Below, in pieces: positions 35,211 to 43,700 of a DNA stretch of 64,000 nt. Position numbers and translations under genes: made by a program. Within the stretch, counting starts at the first letter, position 1. Each line of letters starts with the position of its first letter. The stretch is from NCBI GenBank assembly GCA_033856195.1, contig JAWVFL010000068.1:1-64000 (forward strand), read 5' to 3'. The notes beneath the pieces were generated by a model that saw only the letters and a list, made by a program, of their open reading frames with translations, was not told where the DNA came from and did no database searches. Source of the DNA: VRUE01 sp033856195 (GTDB lineage Bacteria > Actinomycetota > Thermoleophilia > Solirubrobacterales > 70-9).

Positions 35211-35684
35211 TCAGCTCGCGGGTGCCATCACGCGAGTGACGCTGTCGCCCACGAAGCACGGTTTCTCGTTGCCCTCAACCTCGAGGGTGAAGCGGGTCAC
35301 TACCTGCCACCAGCCGTCGCCGATCTCGTCGACTGAGACGACCTCGGCCTTGCCACGAACCTTGGAGTCAACGGGGACCGGGGCGGGAAACCTGATCTTG
35401 TTCCAGCCGTAGTTGACGCCGAGGGCGAAGCCGGTGGAGGAGATCAGTTCCTTGCGGAAGCCGTCTACGAGGGAGAGGGTGAGGTTGCCGTGGGCGATGG
35501 TGGTGCCGAAGGGGCTCTCGGCCTTGGCGCGGTCGACGTCGACGTGGATCCACTGGTCGTCGCCGGAGAGGTCGGCAAAGGTGTTGATGTCCTCTTGTGT
35601 GACGGCGCGCCACTCGCTTGGGCCGATCTCCTGTCCGAGCAGTGCCTGCATGCCCTCGACTCCCTGTACCTCGACGCTTGCCAT
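35211..35684 (-). CDS. MaoC-like (R)-specific enoyl-CoA hydratase
   Basis: 157 residues with the hot-dog fold and the hydratase 2 motif: FADLSGDDQWIHVDVDRAKAESPFG followed by TIAHGNLTLSL, supplying the catalytic Asp and His. Hydrates trans-2-enoyl-CoA to (R)-3-hydroxyacyl-CoA, feeding beta-oxidation or polyhydroxyalkanoate synthesis. ATG at 35684 opens directly at MASVEVQGVEG. It lies 12 bp downstream of the stop of the large RTX-type gene on the same strand. Confidence 0.9.
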   Translation of the reverse strand: MASVEVQGVEGMQALLGQEIGPSEWRAVTQEDINTFADLSGDDQWIHVDVDRAKAESPFGTTIAHGNLTLSLVDGFRKELISSTGFALGVNYGWNKIRFPAPVPVDSKVRGKAEVVSVDEIGDGWWQVVTRFTLEVEGNEKPCFVGDSVTRVMAPAS

Positions 35685-35695
35685 CGGCGGGCAGT

Positions 35696-38041
35696 TTAGC
35701 CACAGGGCGTCGCGCTGAGCAGGCGGCGCCCGAACGGCTTGCGGTAGCCGCGGCCGTAGGTGACCGTGAGCCGGGTGTACCAGCGACGAGCGCCACAGCG
35801 CACAGGGCCGGCAGCCTTGACCCGGGCGTGCGCGAGCCCGTTGGGATCGCAACACGGTTTGAGGAGCTTCAGGTGACCGAAGCCGACCGGCTTGCGGGCT
35901 CCCCAACGCTTCCAGTGGATGCCTTCGAGGCGCCCGAGCGGCGCGAAGTCGAGCCAGCGCGGGCGTTCCCCGCAGCGCAGCGCAGCAACTGGGCGGGGGA
36001 GGCAGAAGCTCGGCGAGCCAGGTGGCACTTTTGGTTTGCCTTCAGAGCCGGGGCCGGGTGGCGGGGGCTCGGAACCCGGCAGCGGGACTTCCGGATCTGG
36101 CGGTGGTGGCGGGGGCGGCAGTTCGGTTTCGACCCGGAAGTTGTTTTTGTCTGCTTCCTGCACTTTCTCGCAGCTGGTAGCGGCGGTATCGACGATTGGA
36201 GCGCGATCGATCAGAGCGGTATCGGCGTCTTCGCCGCAGTCGATCGTGTCGCCCGCGTCTCCGGAGTTGGCGAGGATCGTGTCGGCGCCCGCCCCGGAGA
36301 AGTAGCTGTCGGCGCCTTCCCAGCCCAGCAACTGGTTTTTGCCGGGGCCGCCATGGAAGACGTCAGCGGAGCCGGTGCCCTCGAGGTCCTCGATCTCGAC
36401 CAACGTGTCGAGTTTGCCGCTTGCGCATTCGGGTTCTCCACCGGCTCCGGGTTTGCCGGCACGTCCAGCGCCGATCTGAGCCTCGACCCCCGATTTGAAC
36501 TTCGCCCAGGAAGCATTGTCGCGTTCTTCCCCGGCACCCCCATCGATCGTGTCGCCGTCGCAGATCGAGTCGGAGAGGAAGAGGTCGTTGCCGGTACCGC
36601 CGAAGAGTTTGTCGGCACCGCCGTTGTTCAGCAGGGCGTCGTCGCCGCCGAGGGCCGAGAGGGTGTCGGCGCCGCCATCCGGCCCGTCGGCCAGAACATC
36701 CTCGCTAGCGTCGGCGCCGGTCAGTTTGTCATCGCCGTCACCACCGCTGATGAGGATCGAGGTCGGCGCGGGAAAGCCGCTCGTCTGCACGCTGTCGTTG
36801 CCGTCGAGGCCGGCGAGAATGACCGAGTCGAGCGGCTTGCTCAGCGGACAGACGACCTGGCCGGCGCTGGGTGGGTTGCAGCCGGCCCCGGTCCCACCGG
36901 AGTCGAACGGCCCCGACCCGGGGCCAAGGCTGAAGGTCACGCTTCCCGGTGCATAGGCGGCGACGATCGCGTCGGGAAAGTTGCTGCCGGACAGGTAGAG
37001 CTCGGCGAAGCGAGTGTCCTCGGGCGCGATCTGGCCGACGCTGACCTTGCTCGCTTCGTGAACGACGACGCCGCCTTTGTTGGTCCCCGACTCGCAGGCC
37101 GTTTCGCCGCCGCTTTCGCAGTGATCGCTTCCCCCGCCGCCGTTGAGCGTGTTCGCGCCTTCGCCGCCATCGAGGTGGTCGCCGTCGGCACCGCCAAAGA
37201 GGGCGTCGCCGCCTTTGCCGCCGATGATCACGTCTCCTCCTCCGCCCCCGTAGATCGTCTCGGGCTTGTCCCCGCCGACGATGTAGTCCGAGTAGGCGGT
37301 GCCGATCACGGTCTCAAAAGAGGACCCTTCGACGACGTCGACGCCACCACCGTCGGGGGCGACACCGTCGTCGGCCTGGTTGGTGGTCAGGTTGAGGTAG
37401 ACACCCCGCTCCCCGCCTTGCGCCGGCAGGCCGGGGACCGCGGAGAAGTCGGGGTAGTCGGCGTTGTCCGGAAAGCCCGGAGTGACGCCGGTCGAATAGC
37501 TGAGCGTGTCGACGCCGCCGCCGGTGTCGCGAAGGTTGTCCTGGGTTGCGTCGCCGCGAACGTAGTCGTCGTCGGCTTCGCCGTCGACGGCGTCGGCTCC
37601 AAAGCCGCCGGCGAGGCGATCGGCGCCCGGGCCACCTTTCAGCTGGTCATCGCCGATGCCACCGAAGAGCTGGTCGTTGCCGGCACCGCCGGAGAGCCGG
37701 TCGTTGCCGCGCTCGCCGTAGACGACGTCGTTGCCGGGGCCGCCTTCGAAGGTCTGGCTCCCAACCCCGAGACGGCATTCATTCGAGCAGTCCGAAGCGG
37801 CCGCGATCGGCGCCGCCAGGATGGTGTCGTCGCCCTCCCCCCCGTTCACCGCGGCGACGCCGGGTGGAGCGACGATCCGATCGTCGCAAGGCGTCCCGTA
37901 GATCGTGCCGCCGCTGGCCTCCGGCCCTTCGGCGCAACTCGGCGTGGTCGTGCTCGCACCGACCCCCGGCCCGGCCGAAAAAGCCACCGCGAGGACGATC
38001 GCAGCCGCGAGCGTGCAAAGACCCAGGCGTCGCATCCCCAT
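35696..38041 (-). CDS. Secreted RTX (hemolysin-type calcium-binding) repeat protein
   Basis: About 781 residues from the ATG at 38041 (38035 is an alternative). Signal peptide over the first 27 residues (LCTLAAAIVLAVAFSAGPGVGA). Clusters of GGxGxDxxx nonapeptides: GGPGNDVVYGERGNDRLSGG, GGGGDVIIGGKGGDALFGG, and more between residues 270-360 and 500-640. They should fold as calcium-bound beta-rolls outside the cell. A Pro-rich linker and a basic, Cys-containing C-terminal domain (90 residues) follow, perhaps a wall anchor. No catalytic domain is recognised, and no type I secretion genes are nearby. Confidence 0.88.
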   Translation of the reverse strand: MGMRRLGLCTLAAAIVLAVAFSAGPGVGASTTTPSCAEGPEASGGTIYGTPCDDRIVAPPGVAAVNGGEGDDTILAAPIAAASDCSNECRLGVGSQTFEGGPGNDVVYGERGNDRLSGGAGNDQLFGGIGDDQLKGGPGADRLAGGFGADAVDGEADDDYVRGDATQDNLRDTGGGVDTLSYSTGVTPGFPDNADYPDFSAVPGLPAQGGERGVYLNLTTNQADDGVAPDGGGVDVVEGSSFETVIGTAYSDYIVGGDKPETIYGGGGGDVIIGGKGGDALFGGADGDHLDGGEGANTLNGGGGSDHCESGGETACESGTNKGGVVVHEASKVSVGQIAPEDTRFAELYLSGSNFPDAIVAAYAPGSVTFSLGPGSGPFDSGGTGAGCNPPSAGQVVCPLSKPLDSVILAGLDGNDSVQTSGFPAPTSILISGGDGDDKLTGADASEDVLADGPDGGADTLSALGGDDALLNNGGADKLFGGTGNDLFLSDSICDGDTIDGGAGEERDNASWAKFKSGVEAQIGAGRAGKPGAGGEPECASGKLDTLVEIEDLEGTGSADVFHGGPGKNQLLGWEGADSYFSGAGADTILANSGDAGDTIDCGEDADTALIDRAPIVDTAATSCEKVQEADKNNFRVETELPPPPPPPDPEVPLPGSEPPPPGPGSEGKPKVPPGSPSFCLPRPVAALRCGERPRWLDFAPLGRLEGIHWKRWGARKPVGFGHLKLLKPCCDPNGLAHARVKAAGPVRCGARRWYTRLTVTYGRGYRKPFGRRLLSATPCG

Positions 38042-38081
38042 CGAATACTGGATACCCGATACGGCCGAACCGACGCGGTCG

Positions 38082-38480
38082 CTACCCGCCCACGAGGCGG
38101 AGCGGCGAGTGCCGCGCGAGGGCGAGGAAGTCGGCGTCCTCGCAGAGCAGCTCCGCACCGGCGCGGATAGCCACGGCGGCGATCAGGCAGTCGGTGAGCT
38201 TTCGCGGCGTCTCCCCGCCACTGCGGCAGAGCCGGTACAGCTCGGCGGCGTACTCGTAGTCGACGGGTCCGTCCACCGCGAGGAACTCCAGGCCATAGAG
38301 CAGGCGCCGCAGGCGGTCGCGATCGGCATCGTCGCGAGCGCCGGCGAGGATCTCCATCACGATCACGTCGGTGCTCGCCAGCTCGGCCTCCTCCTGCAGC
38401 GCAGAGCGCAGGCGCAGATGGGCCGGACTGCCGGTGGCGCGCAGGAACTCCACCCAGGCGGAGCTGTCGACAAGGATCAC
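38082..38480 (-). CDS. vapC: VapC-type PIN-domain toxin
   Basis: 132 residues. The PIN acidic residues are visible: VDSSAWVEF (Asp), VMEILAG (Glu), TDCLIAAVAIRAG (Asp) and EDADFLALA (Asp). A Mg-dependent RNase that cuts tRNA or rRNA when freed from its antitoxin. The GTG at 38480 overlaps the antitoxin stop by 4 bp (GTGA), the usual coupled arrangement. It sits between the RTX gene and the Tad-locus hydrolase. Confidence 0.92.
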   Translation of the reverse strand: MILVDSSAWVEFLRATGSPAHLRLRSALQEEAELASTDVIVMEILAGARDDADRDRLRRLLYGLEFLAVDGPVDYEYAAELYRLCRSGGETPRKLTDCLIAAVAIRAGAELLCEDADFLALARHSPLRLVGG

Positions 38481-38689
38481 TGCCCCGGGATCTCTTCTCG
38501 CGAACGAATCTCGGCGAGATCGCCGGCCCACCCGGTGCCCTCCGTCGCCAGTGCCTCCTCGCGGCTCATCGGCTCACCGACGAGCTTACGAAGAGCCAGA
38601 TCGACCGCCTCGCGCTTGCTGCGCAGTCGATAAAGGCGCATTGCACGATCGATCAGCAAATCGTCGATCTCGATGTTCGTACGCGTCAC
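38477..38689 (-). CDS. vapB: VapB-type antitoxin
   Basis: 70 residues from the GTG at 38689. The N-terminal ribbon-helix-helix DNA-binding part reads TRTNIEIDDLLIDRAM, followed by SKREAVDLALRKLV and a C-terminal toxin-binding arm. It neutralises the PIN toxin encoded next and should repress its own promoter. The repeated GGATACACC sites directly upstream are the likely operator. Confidence 0.9.
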   Translation of the reverse strand: MTRTNIEIDDLLIDRAMRLYRLRSKREAVDLALRKLVGEPMSREEALATEGTGWAGDLAEIRSREEIPGQ

Positions 38690-38696
38690 AAGGGCA

Positions 38697-38725
38697 GGAT
38701 ACACCTTGGGGTGTATGGATACACC
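38697..38725. promoter_or_regulatory. Triple GATACACC operator of vapBC
   Basis: GGATACACC occurs at 38697-38705 and 38717-38725, 20 bp apart, with an inverse copy GGTGTAT at 38710-38716 between them; ATACACC and GGTGTAT form a palindrome with a TTGG spacer. It lies 8 bp upstream of the vapB GTG. Ribbon-helix-helix antitoxins bind such repeats. Confidence 0.55.
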
Positions 38726-38772
38726 GCGAGCGGGAACAGCCATCTTTAGATGCCGCTCTCGCTCGCGCACGG

Positions 38773-40128
38773 TCACGCCACCAACCTCACTTCGAAAGTC
38801 GGAATGGCAAGAGCCCCCGCCCCACCCAGCAGGGCGAGGATGCGGCTGACGTAGGCGGTGGTCTCCGGAATCGACGGGACGCAGTTGCAGGCTTCGACGG
38901 GGGCGGGACCGGCGTTGTAGGCAGCGAGGGCCAGTTGGGGCGAGCCGAACTGGCGGATCAGATCGGACATCAGGTGGGCCTCGGCGTCGATAGCGGCAAC
39001 GGGATCGAAGGGATCAGTGAGGCCGTAAGCGGCTGCAGTGGAGGGAATGAACTGGGCGATGCCCTGGGCGCCGGCGGGAGAGCTCGCGTAGGGGTTGAAG
39101 TTCGACTCGGCCATCAGCTGGGCGGCGAGCAGAGCGGCCGAGACATTCCAGTGCGTCGCGGAGCGGAAGAGCGGTGCACGAAAGCGACCCGGGACGAAGG
39201 CGGGCAGACCTTCGCCGCCGGAGAAGGAGCCGTCTCCGCCGCTCGCGGTGTTGGAGCCGCCGCTCGCGCCGACCGAGTTACCGGCCTGCGAGCACGGCGC
39301 GGGCCCAGCTGTGAAGCCGTAGTGCCAGGCCTCCCACGAGTAGCGCTGCACAAAGCCGAAGCCGCTCGCGTTCGCTGCCAGCCAGCCGTAGGCGGTCTCA
39401 GGCCCGAGATCGAGCTCGGTCGCACAGCGGTGCAGCGAGTGGCCCGGCGGCGCCACCCAGGTGGGATCGGGATGGGCGGCGAAAAGCGCCGCCTGTTCGG
39501 CGTCGGAGCGGAAGGCCGAGTTGACGATCAGGGAGACGCCAGCCCCGGTGGCGGCCGCAGCCATGCGGTCGAACGCCGCCGCCACGTCGGGCCTCATTCC
39601 GTGTCCCTGCCGGTAGACCAGCGGACCGCTGTAGCCACCGCCCGTCGCCATCGTCGGTGACGCTTCGCCGGCCGGACTTGACGGAGCGGCTGCCTCGGCT
39701 ATTGCCGACGCTGCCGTGCGGCCGTGCACCTTGCCTACCTCGAGCTCGGCAAGAACCACGGCTTTGACCCGCACCGGGGCAAAGGAGACTTCGTCGGGAA
39801 AGGAGATCCGCAGGCTCGCCGCAGCTACGTCGTTGGCCTTGCCCACCTGCATGGCCGCCAGTCGCGCCCGAGCGAGGTAGGCGGCCTTCTCGATGTGGCG
39901 TGGGTTGGGCGATCCATCCGACAGGCGAGCCGGCGAGAGAAGGCGCTCCAGGTCGTCGCGCATCGAGCGCGCAGCCGAGATCGCGGCCAGATCGGCAGCT
40001 CGCTGTGCTCGTCCCTTCCCCACCAGGGCACCGGCGATCGCCACCAGCGCCAGCGCCCCGGCGACCAGGGCTATCGCCCCGCCAAGCGCCAGTGGCAGTA
40101 CCTGGCCGTCCTCGCTCTTCGCTTCCAT
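38773..40128 (-). CDS. Tad-like membrane protein fused to VanY peptidase and lytic transglycosylase
   Basis: 451 residues. Residues 9-60 (GQVLPLALGGAIALVAGALA...AQRAADLAAISAARSM) match the membrane-anchored start of TadG/Flp-pilus proteins. Residues about 165-275 form a VanY/DacB-type D,D- or L,D-peptidase: SAFRS, then S231-x-H233...D240 in GHSLHRCATELDLG and WHY near 268-270. Residues about 325-440 form an SLT lytic transglycosylase: MAESNFNPYASSPAGAQGIAQF with catalytic Glu341, and AAYNAGPAPV. It should cut both the peptide and glycan parts of peptidoglycan outside the membrane, perhaps to let a pilus through. TadE-like genes lie 2.4 kb upstream. Confidence 0.88.
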   Translation of the reverse strand: MEAKSEDGQVLPLALGGAIALVAGALALVAIAGALVGKGRAQRAADLAAISAARSMRDDLERLLSPARLSDGSPNPRHIEKAAYLARARLAAMQVGKANDVAAASLRISFPDEVSFAPVRVKAVVLAELEVGKVHGRTAASAIAEAAAPSSPAGEASPTMATGGGYSGPLVYRQGHGMRPDVAAAFDRMAAAATGAGVSLIVNSAFRSDAEQAALFAAHPDPTWVAPPGHSLHRCATELDLGPETAYGWLAANASGFGFVQRYSWEAWHYGFTAGPAPCSQAGNSVGASGGSNTASGGDGSFSGGEGLPAFVPGRFRAPLFRSATHWNVSAALLAAQLMAESNFNPYASSPAGAQGIAQFIPSTAAAYGLTDPFDPVAAIDAEAHLMSDLIRQFGSPQLALAAYNAGPAPVEACNCVPSIPETTAYVSRILALLGGAGALAIPTFEVRLVA

Positions 40129-40261
40129 AACCTCACCCTGGTGAGGGCCGGCGCGCGCGTGGTGCGCTCAGGTGCGCGACTTTGTGCCAAATCGACGGCG
40201 AACCATTCCGGTCCGCCAGACGTAGAACCAGCTAGCCGCCAAACCGAGCCAAGGAGACCCG

Positions 40262-40774
40262 ATGAAGCTATCCGCCGCCCCGCTCCCTCCCAAGCAGCGC
40301 ACAATGCTGGGGATCCTGGTCATCGCCTTGGCCGCCGCTGTCATCGCCGCCCCCAGCCAGGCCGCCAAGCCGAGCAAGCGCGTCGCCGCGAAGGCCGAAA
40401 ACGCGACTCTTGGCAAGACCGTCCTCACCACTACCGGTGGCCATACCCTCTACAGCCTCAGCGTTGAGAAGCACGGAAAATTCATCTGTACCGGTTCCTG
40501 CCTCTCCGTTTGGCATCCGCTCTTCGTCCCGGTCGGCGTGCGCCCGACCGGCCCGGTGAAGCTCGGCACGATCGCACGGCCCGATGGGGGATTGCAGGTC
40601 ACCTATCGCGGCCGGCCGCTCTACCGCTTCGGCGGCGATGCGAAAGCGGGTCAGGTGAACGGCGAGGGGATCAAAGACGTCGGCACGTGGCACGCGGCGG
40701 CGCTGCCCACTGTGGCGAAACCGGCGCCCGAACCACAGCCGCAACCGGAAAATCCCGACCCCTACAGCCACTGA
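40262..40774 (+). CDS. Secreted COG4315-type repeat protein
   Basis: 170 residues. N-terminal membrane/signal segment (MLGILVIALAAAVIAA, residues 15-30). Two diverged copies of the COG4315-type repeat: GHTLYSLSVEKHGKFICTGSCLSVWHPL and ARPDGGLQVTYRGRPLYRFGGDAKAGQ followed by GTWHAA. The family is found in many actinobacterial secreted proteins; its function is unknown. The C terminus is Pro-rich. Divergent from the Tad-like hydrolase gene by 133 bp. Confidence 0.85.
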   Translation: MKLSAAPLPPKQRTMLGILVIALAAAVIAAPSQAAKPSKRVAAKAENATLGKTVLTTTGGHTLYSLSVEKHGKFICTGSCLSVWHPLFVPVGVRPTGPVKLGTIARPDGGLQVTYRGRPLYRFGGDAKAGQVNGEGIKDVGTWHAAALPTVAKPAPEPQPQPENPDPYSH

Positions 40775-40795
40775 GCCAGAGGGCGACGGTGGGAC

Positions 40796-41791
40796 TTAGC
40801 GCGTGCGAACCGCGGCTACCGTCTGCTTCAGGGTCTCGCGGGCGTCGTAGTGCGGCATCCAGTGCAGCTTGCGGCGGGCGCGGGTGGTGTCCATCAGGAC
40901 GGGACGCCGGACCGCCTCGATCCAGGCCGCCTCGTCGGGCAGGAACGGCATCAGGGCGACCGCCTCAGCGGCGACGCCGACCGCCAGATGGGGTGCCGGC
41001 ACCGCGTGCCAACCCAGCGCGTGGGCCAAATCGGTGATCGTCAGCTGGCCGGGTCCGGCGAGGTTGTAGACGCCCGGGTCGCCGTGACCGAGGACCGCCG
41101 CGGTGAGCGCTGCCGCGACGTCGTCGTGGTGGACTAGCTGGAAAGGCACGCCGGGATCCGGCAGGACCGGCCGCAGCTCCGGCACCTTGCCAAGCGCCCA
41201 GCGCACCGGCCCGGGGATCCGCTGGCCGATCGTCAGCAGTGGGATCAGGTCAAGCAGAAGGGTCGCTTCGGGCCCGGCGACGATGCAGGGGCGGAAGACG
41301 TAGGCCTCGGTGTCGGAATCGGCGAGGGCGCCCTCCAGCTCGGCCTCGACCGCGGCCTTGTGAGCTGAGTAGGGATGGCGGGTGGTGCCGCGCACCGGCT
41401 CTTCCTCGTCGAGCAGGGCCGGCATGCCCCGGCTGAAGCCATAAGCCGCTACTGAGGACGTGTAGACGAGCCGCTTTGCGCCGGCTGCCGCAGTGGCCTC
41501 GAAGACGTTGCGCGAACCGGTCAGGTTGACCTCGCGACTGTTGCTGTCGCCGGCGACGATCGCGAAGGCGAGGTGGACCACGACGTCGGCGCCCTCAACC
41601 AGCGACTCCACCGCGTCGCGATCGAGTACGTCACCACGGCGGTATTCGGTCTTCTCCCAGCCGTGCCCGGCGAGATCGAATGGCCGCCTCGCCATGCCGA
41701 TTACGCGATCGACCTCCGGTGTCCGCTCCAGCGCCGAGATGAAGGCCCTGCCGATCTCCCCGGTCGGGCCGGTGACTGCGACGGTCAGCAT
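40796..41791 (-). CDS. NAD-dependent epimerase/dehydratase (extended SDR)
   Basis: 331 residues. Rossmann motif TGPTGEIGRAF at the N terminus, VVHLAF, TSSVAAYG (Ser) and YSAHK (Tyr-x-x-x-Lys). C-terminal substrate domain of about 130 residues with no diagnostic sugar motifs. Probably acts on a nucleotide sugar or a related carbonyl. It converges with the COG4315 gene (21 bp between stops). ATG start at 41791. Confidence 0.9.
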   Translation of the reverse strand: MLTVAVTGPTGEIGRAFISALERTPEVDRVIGMARRPFDLAGHGWEKTEYRRGDVLDRDAVESLVEGADVVVHLAFAIVAGDSNSREVNLTGSRNVFEATAAAGAKRLVYTSSVAAYGFSRGMPALLDEEEPVRGTTRHPYSAHKAAVEAELEGALADSDTEAYVFRPCIVAGPEATLLLDLIPLLTIGQRIPGPVRWALGKVPELRPVLPDPGVPFQLVHHDDVAAALTAAVLGHGDPGVYNLAGPGQLTITDLAHALGWHAVPAPHLAVGVAAEAVALMPFLPDEAAWIEAVRRPVLMDTTRARRKLHWMPHYDARETLKQTVAAVRTR

Positions 41792-41920
41792 GCGGCGATT
41801 CTGGCGAAATGCGAACGGCGACGCGGCATCGCTCAGCCCGCTGCGATCAACCGCTCACGGCGACGATCTCAATCAGCTCTTCGAGACCGTAGAGATCCTT
41901 CGGGTTCGTACCGTTGCTGG

Positions 41921-42511
41921 TCACGATGAAGTGCTTTCCAAAAGGGGTTGACGTATTCGATCTGGCAGTCCCCCAGGAGCCTCCGGGGGCAGGACGCCGA
42001 AAAGCGCGCGGCGCGCGGGCACCCAGGCGAGTGGTCGCTTGAGGACACGGACGGCGAGACCGCGATCGAGCAGGTCGTGCACGGCGAGAGCAGCGAGCGC
42101 ACGGTCCGCAATGAGATCGGCGCGGAGCAGGACACCCGTGGGCTCGACGCCAGGCTGGGCCAAGAGTTCCTGAAACGCGGTCGGCGGAGCGTGCACCACA
42201 GCAACCGAGTCGCGGACGAGCGGCAGCGCCGCGTGGATGTGCTCGAAGGCGTCGCGGTCGCCGGCGACCGCGAGATGACACGTCTGTCCCCGCGACGCAG
42301 CTCTCAGCCCCGGCAGATGGACCGCAAGCCGCTCCTCCAGCTCTCGCGCCCCGCTCGAAGCGACAAGCGTAGGGCGCGGAGCACGACCGGCGATGTCGAT
42401 CAACAGGCCCGGGCGGTCCGGCTCGGAGCCGGCGCAGGCCACTGCCGCCGCCGCGGCCCGCGAGCCGGACGCGCCGCCAGCGGCGGTCGCCAGAATCACC
42501 CGTCCCCTCAT
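41921..42511 (-). CDS. Hypothetical protein of the Tad locus, degenerate P-loop-like start
   Basis: 196 residues from the ATG at 42511, chosen for GGAAG 7 bp upstream (the 3' arm of palindrome A4). Opens VILATAAGGASGSRAAAAAVA, resembling the start of a CpaE/TadZ-type ATPase with a degraded P-loop (no Lys-Ser/Thr), then LLIDIAG. The middle has AVAGDRDAFEHIHAALPLVRD and VVHAPPTAFQELL; no catalytic motif is clear. It follows two TadE-like genes and may help pilus assembly or localisation. Function unproven. An unrelated small reading frame remnant follows its stop. Confidence 0.65.
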   Translation of the reverse strand: MRGRVILATAAGGASGSRAAAAAVACAGSEPDRPGLLIDIAGRAPRPTLVASSGARELEERLAVHLPGLRAASRGQTCHLAVAGDRDAFEHIHAALPLVRDSVAVVHAPPTAFQELLAQPGVEPTGVLLRADLIADRALAALAVHDLLDRGLAVRVLKRPLAWVPARRALFGVLPPEAPGGLPDRIRQPLLESTSS

Positions 42512-42520
42512 TGACGATCT

Positions 42521-42565
42521 TCCGCTGTTCCTTGGCCACGGATGACAGAGAAAAGGAACAGCGGA
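42521..42565 (-). repeat. Family A intercistronic palindrome, copy A4 (TadE-like to next gene)
   Basis: Perfect 13-bp arms TCCGCTGTTCCTT (42521-42533) and AAGGAACAGCGGA (42553-42565). It starts 4 bp after the TadE-like stop codon and ends in GGAAG, 7 bp before the ATG at 42511. The stem sequence differs from A2/A3/A5 on both arms yet pairs fully. Confidence 0.8.
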
Positions 42566-42569
42566 GCCA

Positions 42570-42902
42570 TCACTGCCGTGGCCTCGCATGGCTCGTGCTT
42601 GTCACCACGAGGCGGTCCCCGACGGCAGAGAGCAGCGAGGGCGGCTGGACACGCACGGTGACCTCTCCCCCGCGCACGACGACATCTGAATCCGTCTTCG
42701 CCCAGTTCGGCAGCGACTGCGCGACGGCCGCCTTTGCCGGCCGGCCGGCGGCCAGCGCCAGCGCCCCAGCCTCCGCCGCGCCATCGGCGATCGTCAGCGC
42801 GTAGCCGGCAAGCAGCAACTGCAGCGCAACCGAGCCCGCCAGCATCAGCAACGGGATCGCAGCAAGGAGTTCCACCGTCGCCTGGCCGTTCTCTCTACTC
42901 AT
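42570..42902 (-). CDS. TadE-like pilus protein
   Basis: 110 residues from the ATG at 42902. ENGQATVELLAAIPLLMLAGSVALQLLLAGYAL gives the TadE/pseudopilin-type Glu-containing membrane segment at residues 4-35, followed by a small outer domain. A minor pilin or pilus-assembly protein of a Tad system. It overlaps the other TadE-like gene (ATGAGTAG), so they are coupled. No TadA ATPase or TadB/C is in the window, so this is a partial locus. Confidence 0.85.
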   Translation of the reverse strand: MSRENGQATVELLAAIPLLMLAGSVALQLLLAGYALTIADGAAEAGALALAAGRPAKAAVAQSLPNWAKTDSDVVVRGGEVTVRVQPPSLLSAVGDRLVVTSTSHARPRQ

Positions 42903-43245
42903 CGCCGAGCTCGCTCCTCGCCCCAACCGTCAACCGCGGTAGCGCCGGCAGAAGACGCGGGATCACCAACCGAACTGCAACGCCGTCCCCCTCGCTCACG
43001 CGCACACCGATCCGAAGCATGGCCGGCAACGCTTGCCGTGCCGCTACCTCAGCGTCTCCCCCGACCAGCGCCGCCCTCGCCCCCGCCCGCGCGGCAAGGC
43101 CGGCTGACCAGAATGCGCCTCCGACGACCGCCAGCTGTGCCGCCACCAGGACCGCCAGCAGCAGGAAGGGGATCGCCGCGATCAGCTCGACCGAGGCGGT
43201 CCCTTCCTCCCTGTGGCCTGCGCTGCTGACGATCCGGGGCGGCAC
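42895..43245 (-). CDS. TadE-like pilus protein
   Basis: 116 residues. EEGTASVELIAAIPFLLLAVLVAAQLAVVG near residues 13-42 is the TadE-type prepilin segment, with the conserved Glu in SVEL. The short outer part includes ARAGARAALVGGDAEVAARQALP. Start of the coupled TadE pair and upstream of the 42511 gene. Likely assembled with its neighbour at the pilus base. Confidence 0.85.
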   Translation of the reverse strand: MPPRIVSSAGHREEGTASVELIAAIPFLLLAVLVAAQLAVVGGAFWSAGLAARAGARAALVGGDAEVAARQALPAMLRIGVRVSEGDGVAVRLVIPRLLPALPRLTVGARSELGDE

Positions 43246-43324
43246 GCCGCGACCGTCGCATGCGCGAACGCGCCCGTGGCACGCTCAAGCGCGCGGATCA
43301 GTCACGCCAATGCCCCATGCCTTG

Positions 43325-43675
43325 TCAGTAGGTGTTGGCGTCGATCCAGATCCGCCAGATCGCCGCCACCGAGGCGCCGAGCAGGATGATCCAGGCCAAG
43401 GTGCCGCCACCGCTTGAAAAGAGCTCGTCGCTGCCCGCTATCAGCAGCGCGATCATCCCGACCGCCGCGTAGAGGATCGCGCGGCGGGCATCGGTCAGCG
43501 TCGCCAGCGTGAGCTGATTCTGGCGGCTGAGCACGAACAGCATCCATGCCAACGCGGCGAGGAAGCCCATCGTGATCGCGGTCAGGATCGCTTCGGCGAC
43601 GCTGCCGCCCGAGGGGGCGAAGGCCACCACCAGCGCCAGCGCCGTGACGATCGCGACATTGCGCAGCGTACGCAT
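43325..43675 (-). CDS. Small multi-pass membrane protein
   Basis: 116 residues with four predicted membrane helices: NVAIVTALALVVAFAP, AILTAITMGFLAALAWMLFVL, AILYAAVGMIALLIAG and LAWIILLGASVAAIWRIWI. No recognised family or catalytic residues. It lies between the Tad-like pair and a second small membrane gene, all on the minus strand. Confidence 0.72.
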   Translation of the reverse strand: MRTLRNVAIVTALALVVAFAPSGGSVAEAILTAITMGFLAALAWMLFVLSRQNQLTLATLTDARRAILYAAVGMIALLIAGSDELFSSGGGTLAWIILLGASVAAIWRIWIDANTY

Positions 43676-43700
43676 GGGGAAAATTCTACGCTCCGGATCG

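Noticed and set aside
35618..38170. An 850-codon open frame opposite the RTX-repeat gene
   Set aside because: Antisense to a protein with clear calcium-binding repeats and a signal peptide; no motifs of its own.
41850..41950. A separate small gene or PIN-domain tail (GKHFIVTSNGTNPKDLYG reading)
   Set aside because: It lacks a start and the rest of a PIN domain, and it overlaps the end of the 42511 gene. At most a relic.
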